Shown piece after piece: positions 43,332 through 49,536 of a DNA stretch of 49,536 nt (the stretch's first letter is position 1; each line of letters opens with the position of its first letter). Under the pieces are notes generated by a model, which ran no database searches, was not told where the DNA came from, and saw nothing but the letters and a program-made list of their open reading frames with translations. A program made the translations under genes and the position numbers. The stretch spans positions 1 to 49,536 of the forward strand of contig CAYTAP010000009.1 in assembly GCA_964435775.1 (NCBI GenBank), written 5' to 3'. The stretch is from CAYTAP01 sp964435775. Lineage in GTDB: Bacteria; Planctomycetota; Phycisphaerae; Tepidisphaerales; Tepidisphaeraceae.

Positions 43332-43513
43332 GGACATGGACTCCTTGAATGAAAATTGTTCGCCGCATTGTGCAATAGGAAGTGGCTTGTGGGAAGGGTT
43401 GTGGGATAGGCAAACAGTTGTTCCGCAGGTTTTTTCCGGTGGGAGAATCTCCTTGCATCCGGCGGTCCATGCAGTGCTCCGCCGGCGCCGCAAGGGAACC
43501 GGTGGTCGTTTGG

Positions 43514-43542
43514 TTGATTTCCCATTTCGCATGTATTACTAT
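43514..43542 (+). promoter_or_regulatory. Putative higBA promoter
   Basis: TTGATT (43514-43519), 17 bases, TACTAT (43537-43542); the higB ATG at 43550 begins 7 bases later. No Shine-Dalgarno sequence is seen, so the mRNA may be leaderless. The A/T-rich stretch is a likely HigA operator as well. Confidence 0.4.
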
Positions 43543-43549
43543 CTGCAAT

Positions 43550-43858
43550 ATGAGGCTGCTCAATGCCCCCGCATTGCTGAAGTTTGCCGGCAAGCATCGA
43601 GACGCCACCCAGTGGCTTAATCGTTGGATGAATGATGTGGATGCGGCCTCATGGGGAAAGTTGGGGGACGTTCGCAAAATATACCCGTCTGCCGACGGGG
43701 TGTCCCTGGGGCGGAATGTCGTGGTGACGGTTTTTAACGTCAAGGGCAATGAGTATCGGCTGTTGACGCGAATTGACTATGTTGGTGAAACGGTGCTGGT
43801 GCTGGATGTGATGACCCACGCCGAGTACACCCGGAATGCGTGGAAGATGAGGTGGTGA
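43550..43858 (+). CDS. higB: HigB-type mRNA interferase toxin
   Basis: 102 residues of the HigB/RelE superfamily (HigB_toxin group), which cleaves translated mRNA. The family pattern is complete: LLKFAGKHRDATQWLNRWMN, VRKIYPSADGVSLGRNVVVT, FNVKGNEYRLLTRIDY and the closing VMTHAEYTRNAWKMRW. ATG 43550 is chosen because the family begins with the LL.FA..H.dA motif; the open frame upstream is noise. The gene is 3 bases before the antitoxin, in the toxin-first order usual for hig loci. Confidence 0.92.
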   Translation: MRLLNAPALLKFAGKHRDATQWLNRWMNDVDAASWGKLGDVRKIYPSADGVSLGRNVVVTVFNVKGNEYRLLTRIDYVGETVLVLDVMTHAEYTRNAWKMRW

Positions 43859-43861
43859 AAC

Positions 43862-44281
43862 ATGACCAAAGCAAAACATAAGGCGGTGCGCGACGACTAC
43901 CTGGAATTGATCCGCGAGTTCCCGCTTCGGGAGTTGCGGGATGAGGTTGAGCACGAGGTGGCGATTGCCGTGGTCACGCGGTTGATGATGAAGCCGAGGC
44001 TCACCGCCGGCGAGCGGGATTACGCGGGCGCGTTGTCGGCGCTGGTCGAGGGGTTTGAGAAGAAGCGTTGGCTGCGTCCGTCCGACATGCGAGCGCCGCA
44101 TGAGAAGCTTTCCGACCTGATGGATGAATCCGGCATGTCGCAGTCGGAACTGGCCGATCTGTTGGGCGTCAAGCAGCCGATGGCGTCGCTTCTGATGCGC
44201 GGGAAGCGTGAGTTGACCCCCGCCTATATTCTCAAGTTGGCCGAGCGATTCGCCCTTCGGGCGGAATATTTTATGTGTTGA
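43862..44281 (+). CDS. higA: HigA-type antitoxin with C-terminal XRE helix-turn-helix
   Basis: 139 residues. The N-terminal half (YLELIREFPLRELRDEVEHE and a LTAGERDYAGALSALVEGFE stretch) is the usual HigA region that covers the toxin, and the C-terminal half is an XRE-type HTH: MDESGMSQSELADLLGVKQP, MASLLMRGKRELTPAYILKL, then AERFALRAEYFM. It should neutralise HigB and repress the operon. Confidence 0.9.
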   Translation: MTKAKHKAVRDDYLELIREFPLRELRDEVEHEVAIAVVTRLMMKPRLTAGERDYAGALSALVEGFEKKRWLRPSDMRAPHEKLSDLMDESGMSQSELADLLGVKQPMASLLMRGKRELTPAYILKLAERFALRAEYFMC

Positions 44282-44725
44282 AGTTCAGTTTCTTTTTTTA
44301 AGCCGGGCTGAATGTTTCTTGTCCGCCCACTGGCAATATCTGTATTTTCGTGGAATGGTCGGACAAGCTCCGCATTCGACAGCTCATCCCTGCCCTGTTT
44401 TTGTTCGTCGCCATCGCCATCGACGCGTTGGGGCAAACCAGCAACCAACGGTGCGATCTCCGAAGCCTTCCGACTGGTTGATTGTGGCCATGTACTTCTG
44501 AACCCGTTGGTACGATCGGTTGAAAAGCTGTTCGGCAGCCGTTTTGAAGGATTCCGGCCGTTGAAACGCGTTGTGCGTCGGTCTTACGCCCGGCAACCAA
44601 GGGGGGCGCAGGGGAATTGGCGATTGGAAGCGAATCTGCGATATTGCTGATGCTTGTTCGTGGCTGAGCTTGTGCGGATGGCTTGAATAGTTGGATTTTT
44701 CCCTCCTAACCCGTGCGCCCCCGGC
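44282..44725. other. 444-base spacer before the ECF operon
   Basis: No gene, hairpin or repeat array recognised. Short frames exist on both strands but have no ribosome binding site or protein-like character. A T-run just after the higA stop (TTTCTTTTTTTAAG, from 44289) may help end that transcript. Confidence 0.4.
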
Positions 44726-45391
44726 GTGTCATTTCCTATGGAGCCGATGGATTCCGCTCATTTGCCTGAAGATGCGCCGGCATCGAATGCGGCGGCGGCA
44801 ACGGTCATTCCATCGGACGGCCAATTGGTTCGGGAGGCGGTTTCGGGTCGAAAAGCGGCATTTGATGAATTGATCAGACGGTATCAGCGCCAGGCGATGG
44901 CGGTGTCCTATCGATTGCTCAACAACAGTCATGATGCGATGGAGGTGACGCAAGACGCTTTTATCAAAGGGTTTACGAGCTTGAAAACTCTCGAAAAGCC
45001 CGAGGCGTTCGGCGGGTGGTTGATGCGGATCGTGTCGAACCTGTCGCTTAATTATCGACGAAGCCGCAAAAGCCGTTCGCAGGTGTTGTCGCTTGATGAG
45101 GATTTGACGAGCGGCAGTGCGGCGCAAGAGGTCGCCGGAGGAACAAGCGAGTGGATGAATCGCCCTGATGATCCGCTCCATGCGATGGAAAGCCGGGAGA
45201 TGGGGCAGGCGCTCGAAGCGGCGATGCAGCAGCTTCCGGAAAAGCAGCGGCTGGCGCTCGTGATGTTCACCATCGAAAAGATGCCGCAGAAGCAGGTGGC
45301 CGAGGCATTGGAGTGCAGCGTAGAGGCGGTGAAATGGCATGTGTTCCAAGCACGCAAAAAGTTGAAGGAGCTCCTGAAGGAGCATCTGTAA
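44726..45391 (+). CDS. ECF-type RNA polymerase sigma factor
   Basis: 221 residues. Region 2: FDELIRRYQRQAMAVSYRLL, AMEVTQDAFIKGFTSLKTLE and GWLMRIVSNLSLNYRRSRKS. Region 4: MQQLPEKQRLALVMFTIEKM, ALECSVEAVKWHVFQARKKL. The linker is somewhat long and acidic. It starts at GTG 44726, or at ATG 44738 four codons later; no ribosome binding site is clear for either. Four bases after its stop begins a membrane protein that is probably its anti-sigma factor. Confidence 0.9.
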   Translation: MSFPMEPMDSAHLPEDAPASNAAAATVIPSDGQLVREAVSGRKAAFDELIRRYQRQAMAVSYRLLNNSHDAMEVTQDAFIKGFTSLKTLEKPEAFGGWLMRIVSNLSLNYRRSRKSRSQVLSLDEDLTSGSAAQEVAGGTSEWMNRPDDPLHAMESREMGQALEAAMQQLPEKQRLALVMFTIEKMPQKQVAEALECSVEAVKWHVFQARKKLKELLKEHL

Positions 45392-45395
45392 AATC

Positions 45396-46034
45396 ATGAT
45401 TGACGAGCAACTCGAGTTTCGCATCACCCAATACCTCGACGGCGCGCTTCCGGCGGGGGAGCATGCGGCGTTGCTCGCGGAAGTCTCCGTCAACCCGGCC
45501 GCTCAGCGGGTGATGGATGAATACCGAAAGCTTGGTGATGCGCTGGCCAGCCTTCCCGCCATGCCGGCGGTTGATTGGGATCGGTTGCAGCAAAGGATTT
45601 CCGCCGGTGTGGCCGCCAGTGCGACGTCGGTTGACACCTTGCGCGTCCAGACCAACCGCCGGCGCGCCGGCGTGGCGGCCTCCACGAACGAAGCCTCATA
45701 TCGCATGCCCTGGGTTCGCATGGGCGCATGGGCGGCGATGGCGGCGTGTGTGGTCATTGCGGTGGGCGTTGCGTTTCAGTTGACGCGACACGGCTCATCC
45801 CAACAACCGGCCCAATTGCCGACGGGCAACGCCGTGGCGGTCGTTCACGTCGTCGGTCCGCAAATCGAAGTGGCCGGCGGCCTGGCCGTTGAGCAGGTGA
45901 GCATTGGTCCGCCTCCAACATTGGCCAAAGCGTCGGCCGCCGGGTTTTATGATGAGGGCATCCTTGCTTCCCCGGCGCAAGTGGTCATTGCCAGCGGACC
46001 GGACGCGGTGCAAGATATTGACTCGTTGTATTGA
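45396..46034 (+). CDS. Putative anti-sigma factor, single-pass membrane protein
   Basis: 212 residues. The N-terminal cytoplasmic part begins IDEQLEFRITQYLDGALPAG and continues with EHAALLAEVSVNPAAQRVMD, the pattern of anti-sigma factors that lack the zinc ligands (no HxxxCxxC). One membrane helix at about 108-128 (GAWAAMAACVVIAVGVAFQL) is followed by an 85-residue periplasmic part. Its position right after the ECF gene supports the role. Confidence 0.75.
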   Translation: MIDEQLEFRITQYLDGALPAGEHAALLAEVSVNPAAQRVMDEYRKLGDALASLPAMPAVDWDRLQQRISAGVAASATSVDTLRVQTNRRRAGVAASTNEASYRMPWVRMGAWAAMAACVVIAVGVAFQLTRHGSSQQPAQLPTGNAVAVVHVVGPQIEVAGGLAVEQVSIGPPPTLAKASAAGFYDEGILASPAQVVIASGPDAVQDIDSLY

Positions 46035-46064
46035 TTGGCCGTGTCATCATTCCGGAGGCCGCGT

Positions 46065-47321
46065 TTGATCGCCATTCATCCCCGCTTATACCCATCAGCC
46101 TTCCGTGCCTTGTTGCAGGCGCGCATCCGACCGATGCTGCTCAAGACGTTGGCCGTCTCATTGGCGGCGGGCTTGTCGCTCATGACGCCGCGCGGTTTGA
46201 CATTGGCCGCCGACGCCGCGCCGGCTCACGCCAATGACGCAACCGGCATCAGCACCAGCGCCCTCATCAGCCAGGCGCTCGATACGCAGGTGGCGCTCGA
46301 TCTCAACGCGCCGCTCCCGGCGGCGATGGAACAGATCACCAAGGTCACCGGCGTGCGTCTCGACGCCGATCCGGCCGTCTGGGACCTCCTTCCCTGGGGA
46401 CGCCTGACCAACATCACCGCGAAAATTCAGAACCAGACGTTGCGGGAAGCGCTCACCGCCATCACCCAAAAACTCGGGCTGACGTTTGAAGTGTCCGATG
46501 AGGCGGTCGTCATCAAACCTCTCCCCGCGCTCCGGCGGCTGGGCCGGCGCGCGACGGTGGGGGAGCTGGGCGCCCTCGACCTCCTTTCCACCACGCCGGC
46601 GCAGCTCGGCGACAAGCCCGAATCGGTCAAGGCGTACATCGCCGCGATCGACGAGCGCCTGGTGGCGATTAAGGCGCCGCTCGCCGTGGAAAACCGGATG
46701 GGCGCGGTGCCCGATTCCACCATCGTCCGCACCTCGCGCAACGCCACCTTGCTTGGCGCGCTCGAGGATCTTGCCCATCAGACCAACCTGACCTGGTATC
46801 CGTGGGGCCAGAACATTGTCATCGTCCCCAAGGCCGATCAGATCCGCATGCAGTTGGACAAGACGATCACCACGCGCTACGACGGCGTGGAGATTCAACA
46901 GGTGCTGACCGAGCTGGCGCAAAAAGCGGGTGTTGAGTTTCAGATCGAGCCGGGCGCGATCGCCCGCGTCGCCCCGCAGTTTCGCAACATCCGCCTCGTT
47001 CTCGACAACGCGTCGGTCAAGCAGGCGCTGGAGACGATCGCCGGTTTCACCGGGCTGGCGTATGTCGTCAACGACAAGGGCGTGTACATCTGGAACCCCA
47101 CCAAGGAATCCTCCGAGCGCCCGGCCGGTTCGAAGATTGTCGGCCTGATTCTCCTGCCCGACCTGGGCATCGAGGTGCCCGTCCGCGAATCGGATGTGCC
47201 CTATGACCTGCGCGAGTACATCGAGTCCAAGAGCAAAAAGGAGCTGGACAAAATGCGGGAGATGATGAAGGAGGAAGGGTTCAAGCCCACCAGTCGCCCG
47301 ACAACCGATCAGGACCTTTGA
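46065..47321 (+). CDS. Exported protein with repeated STN/secretin-N-like domains
   Basis: 418 residues. TTG 46065 has GGAGG 5 bases upstream, stronger than any other start; a TTG at 46035 directly after the previous stop and an internal ATG at 46134 are alternatives. A signal peptide (MLLKTLAVSLAAGLSLMTPR to about ADAAPA) starts at residue 24. Three STN-like units follow: DLNAPLPAAMEQITKVTGVR..FEVSDEAVVIKPL, TSRNATLLGALEDLAHQTNL..NIVIVPK, and LDNASVKQALETIAGFTGLA..GVYIWN, with a partial fourth (GVEIQQVLTELAQKAGVEFQ). Such domains occur in secretins and FecA-type regulators. There is no secretin barrel. It may be a periplasmic partner of the ECF/anti-sigma pair (inference). Confidence 0.75.
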   Translation: MIAIHPRLYPSAFRALLQARIRPMLLKTLAVSLAAGLSLMTPRGLTLAADAAPAHANDATGISTSALISQALDTQVALDLNAPLPAAMEQITKVTGVRLDADPAVWDLLPWGRLTNITAKIQNQTLREALTAITQKLGLTFEVSDEAVVIKPLPALRRLGRRATVGELGALDLLSTTPAQLGDKPESVKAYIAAIDERLVAIKAPLAVENRMGAVPDSTIVRTSRNATLLGALEDLAHQTNLTWYPWGQNIVIVPKADQIRMQLDKTITTRYDGVEIQQVLTELAQKAGVEFQIEPGAIARVAPQFRNIRLVLDNASVKQALETIAGFTGLAYVVNDKGVYIWNPTKESSERPAGSKIVGLILLPDLGIEVPVRESDVPYDLREYIESKSKKELDKMREMMKEEGFKPTSRPTTDQDL

Positions 47322-47330
47322 TCGCGTGCA

Positions 47331-47448
47331 TCACCCGCCGCCGCTTCGGCCCCACGCCTCGAATCGGCTGACCATCTCATTGCTGACTGATCGCGCCGTG
47401 TCGTCCAGCACATCGGCGAGGATGCCCCGGTCGATCTCAGCCTTGTAG
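47331..47448 (-). pseudogene. Second copy of the 3' end of the AAA ATPase gene
   Basis: On the minus strand it reads AEIDRGILADVLDDTARSVS, then NEMVSRFEAWGRSGGG and TGA at 47331. The AAA ATPase at 48282 ends TQIDRAILADVLEDTARSVS, NEMVNRFEAWERTGSR. The DNA is about 88% alike over roughly 95 bases by eye, and likeness stops upstream of EIDR; an in-frame stop lies at about 47487. It is a remnant, not a gene. Confidence 0.85.
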
Positions 47449-47510
47449 CGAAGGGACCGTCCACTAATAGATGCTATCGCGCGACTGGATCAAAGTGAGC
47501 AGTGCCCGCT

Positions 47511-48146
47511 CTACGGCAGTGAACGTTGCCAAGTGAACATCCCGTCTCTGACAATCCAATTCCATACACGCGCGGTGGAACCGGTGCTATTAGTGTGAAA
47601 TGATTGTCCTAGCTTACGTAGAATCTCACACGCATCTCCCCCTTTTATCCGCCTATTATTAACGGATATTATTAGATTGGGGTTAACAGGATCGATTGTT
47701 ACGGTAAACTTGAATTCTTTGCAACTTTTTGTGAGCAGATATTTGGCAGTTAGGCTTTCTTTGGGGGGAAGGTCGCCAAATCGCTTGCGTATTAACCTTG
47801 CTCCATAATCGGTGAGCTTATATATACCATTACCCTGCCTCGACCATTCCGCAGTTCCGGCATGCTCGCGTCCTGGATCAGAGCGTGTTTCAATGACTCT
47901 TTGTAGTTGTTCCTGTGACTTAGGTGACAAATGTGTTTGGATATACGCGAATAATGCGTATCGGTGAACTTCGTCATCCAATGTCATTCCATGTGACCAA
48001 GCAGCAGCTAGCAGCAACGCCGGGCCATTCAACCCGAATGTGCTTAGACGCGAGTGGACGTACAGGTTAGGTGGCGAACCATTTGAGAGAAGGATAGGCG
48101 ATGACTCTTTTCCTGTACTCACGAATGTCTTCCCTTTCTCTGTCAT
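47511..48146 (-). CDS. Unrecognised protein in AT-richer insert, winged-helix-like part
   Basis: 211 residues, not recognised. Residues 35-125 are helical with GPALLLAAAWSHGMTLDDEV, FAYIQTHLSPKSQEQLQRVI and GNGIYKLTDYGARLIRKRFG, which resembles a winged-helix domain ending in the 'Y.LT..G..l' wing common in restriction- and phage-related proteins. The C-terminal part is beta-rich (FKFTVTIDPVNPNLIISVNN) and ends TARVWNWIVRDGMFTWQRSL. The codons are clearly richer in A/T than those of neighbours. ATG 48146 follows AAGGGTC and directly abuts a TAA of a small upstream frame. Likely acquired. Confidence 0.6.
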   Translation of the reverse strand: MTEKGKTFVSTGKESSPILLSNGSPPNLYVHSRLSTFGLNGPALLLAAAWSHGMTLDDEVHRYALFAYIQTHLSPKSQEQLQRVIETRSDPGREHAGTAEWSRQGNGIYKLTDYGARLIRKRFGDLPPKESLTAKYLLTKSCKEFKFTVTIDPVNPNLIISVNNRRIKGGDACEILRKLGQSFHTNSTGSTARVWNWIVRDGMFTWQRSLP

Positions 48147-48281
48147 TTAGACCCTTAACGATCTGCCGGTAGCTTTCACACTTCCCATCAGAGTGTATTG
48201 CACGGCGGCAGCAAATACTTCATCGATGTCATCCCGAACATTGTAGCTGCTCACGTCCACTCTAGAAATCCTGCCAGGCAA
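48147..48281 (-). other. 44-codon frame between the AAA gene and the insert gene
   Basis: Directly after the AAA stop (TAA 48284-48282) the same frame continues TTG CCT GGC and reads GRISRVDVSSYNVRDDIDEV, FAAAVQYTLMGSVKATGRSL, RV to TAA 48147, which abuts the next ATG. It could be a small coupled protein (start GTG at about 48261) or the end of a lost gene. All three frames being in phase is odd. Low certainty. Confidence 0.3.
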
Positions 48282-49424
48282 TTATCTACTGCCCGTTCGC
48301 TCCCATGCCTCGAACCGGTTGACCATCTCATTACTGACCGATCGCGCCGTGTCCTCCAGAACATCGGCGAGGATGGCCCGGTCGATCTGCGTTTCCCCGC
48401 CATGGGCCACCGCGCGGAGAAACGGAATCGTCGCCGCCCGGTCGCAGATGTACTTGATGTCCGCGCCGCTGTATCCCGTCAACTGATCCGCCAGCGCTTC
48501 CAGATCAATGTCGTCCGCCAGCGGCCTGTGCGACAGATAAATGTCGAGCATCTTGCGCCTGGCCGCACGATCAGGCAGGGGGATGTAAACCTTTTCATCG
48601 AAGCGTCCCGGTCGCAAAACGGCCGGGTCCAGTTGCCAGGGGACGTTGGTCGCCCCCATGAACAGGACCGCGCGCGAGCGCTTGTCATCAAACCCCTCCA
48701 TCCCCTGCAGGATCTGCGGCACCACGCGCTGCATGACGCTCGATCCCTCATCCCGACGCGCCGGAACGAGCGATTCGATTTCATCAATGAAGATGATCGC
48801 CCGCGGCTCCCTGGCGGCCGCTTCAAAGAGCTTTTGAATATTTTGCTCCGCCTCGCCCACCCATTTGCTCAAAAGGTCCGCCGACGATACACGGAAAAAC
48901 GTCGCGTCAATTTCCCCCGCCGTCGCCCGCGCGAGCATCGTCTTGCCCGTCCCCGGCGGACCATACAGCAGCACGCCCCCGCCGGCTCGGATCCCGAATT
49001 GCTCGGCCAACTCCGGATGAGCGAACGGGTAGAGCATCTTGAGACGGATGTCCTCCTTCACCTCATCCAAACCCGCCACATCGTCAAACCGAATGGCCGG
49101 ACGCTCCTTGACCATCCACTGCTCAGCCGACGGCGGCCCATCCCCATCGCCCGACTGCGCCATCGCCTTGGGGGATTTGAGCGCGGACCGATGGCGATTT
49201 TCCGATTTCGCCATCTGGCAATCCTTCGCCAGTTCAAGCAGCTTCGCCGCCATGTCCCGACGCGCCTGGCGCAATTCCTCGCTTTGCGCGCTTTTGCTCA
49301 AACCCAGGATCGCCCGCGACGCCTCCAGCAGATAAACGCGCGCCGAATCCCATTGCCCCGCCCGCCGCGCATCCAATCCTTTCTGTCGGTACCGCTCGAA
49401 GTTGTCCCATGCCATGCTTGCCAT
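48282..49424 (-). CDS. Vps4/spastin-like AAA ATPase
   Basis: 380 residues. The N-terminus (MASMAWDNFERYRQKGLDAR, AGQWDSARVYLLEASRAILG) is a helical MIT/TPR-like region. From about 110 a classic AAA module: FDDVAGLDEVKEDIRLKMLY, Walker A YGPPGTGKTMLARATAGEID (about 153), pore region SADLLSKWVGEAEQNIQKLF, Walker B AIIFIDEIESLVPARRDEGS (about 205), sensor 1 GATNVPWQLDPAVLRPGRFD, and the SGADIKYICDRAATIPFLRA helix. This is the eukaryote-like Vps4/katanin group that occurs in planctomycetes; such enzymes remodel protein filaments. ATG 49424 with GAGG 9 bases upstream; an in-frame start at 49460 is less likely. Confidence 0.88.
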   Translation of the reverse strand: MASMAWDNFERYRQKGLDARRAGQWDSARVYLLEASRAILGLSKSAQSEELRQARRDMAAKLLELAKDCQMAKSENRHRSALKSPKAMAQSGDGDGPPSAEQWMVKERPAIRFDDVAGLDEVKEDIRLKMLYPFAHPELAEQFGIRAGGGVLLYGPPGTGKTMLARATAGEIDATFFRVSSADLLSKWVGEAEQNIQKLFEAAAREPRAIIFIDEIESLVPARRDEGSSVMQRVVPQILQGMEGFDDKRSRAVLFMGATNVPWQLDPAVLRPGRFDEKVYIPLPDRAARRKMLDIYLSHRPLADDIDLEALADQLTGYSGADIKYICDRAATIPFLRAVAHGGETQIDRAILADVLEDTARSVSNEMVNRFEAWERTGSR

Positions 49425-49469
49425 AGCCCGCGCCTCTGTCGCCCGACCAGGGTATTTCAATCCTCCACG

Positions 49470-49526
49470 GTAGGGGCGGCTTCAGCCGCCGTCATCCTCC
49501 AAAGCGGCGGCTGAAGCCGCCCCTAC
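49470..49526. repeat. Perfect 21-bp inverted repeat GTAGGGGCGGC
   Basis: Arms 49470-49490 and 49506-49526 are exact complements, and each arm holds a palindrome (GGCGGCT-n0-TCAGCCGCC type: GGCGGC-TTCA-GCCGCC minus one). It shares the GTAGGG start and the palindrome-in-arm design with 6038-6106 and 15890-15960. It lies upstream of the AAA gene. Confidence 0.88.
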
Positions 49527-49536
49527 GGCTTGCCAT

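Noticed and set aside
44298..44600. 100-codon minus-strand frame between higA and the ECF gene
   Set aside because: No start signal, no motif, and overlapping frames of similar length in other phases.

Overview
The window reads as a chromosomal segment of a Planctomycetota bacterium, probably close to Phycisphaerae. This rests on high GC by eye, a divided dcw-type peptidoglycan cluster, a planctomycete-style long sigma-70 factor with extra DNA-binding N-terminal segments, intracellular-type sulfatase-free glycan-degrading genes, weak Shine-Dalgarno use, and intergenic spaces packed with hairpin and heptamer repeats. The taxonomic call is inference; there is no rRNA here. Coding is dense on both strands. 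No tRNA, rRNA, CRISPR array or transposase gene was recognised.

Left part (1-22000, mostly minus strand). A three-gene module (CobN-like chelatase with signal peptide and C-terminal anchor, ExbB-type proton channel, DUF2149 protein) lies downstream of ftsW-murG-murC-murB-ddl. Then come a methyltransferase, a Gfo/Idh/MocA oxidoreductase, an AT-richer island with an EVE-like plus PD-(D/E)XK-like nuclease and a 55-residue beta-repeat protein, an archaeal-type phosphoglycerate mutase (apgM), and pepQ-accB-accC followed by a small membrane protein. A divergent gene for an unusual sigma factor closes this part.

Middle part (22000-34500). rpiA diverges from zwf. zwf leads a plus-strand run: HAD hydrolase, GH29-type alpha-L-fucosidase, a large unrecognised protein, a decayed stretch, and a BNR/Asp-box sialidase-like protein. 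This run links the pentose phosphate route to use of fucose- and sialic-acid-bearing glycans. Convergent to it is mfd (with a SHOCT-like tail), and then purD.

Right part (34500-49536). It holds a two-gene HEPN-like module, two histidine kinases in tandem (FHA-GAF, and a membrane sensor with a periplasmic CxxCH motif), tatC, an unrecognised gene, fumC, a higBA toxin-antitoxin pair, an ECF sigma factor with a putative anti-sigma factor and an exported protein of STN-like repeats, then an AT-richer insert flanked by a duplicated 3' end of a Vps4-like AAA ATPase gene.

Two genome-wide habits stand out. Intergenic spaces repeatedly carry tandem heptamers arranged as inverted arrays, or BIME-like hairpins. 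Several genes without a ribosome binding site have a promoter whose -10 box lies only 6-9 bases before the start codon, which suggests leaderless or nearly leaderless mRNAs.
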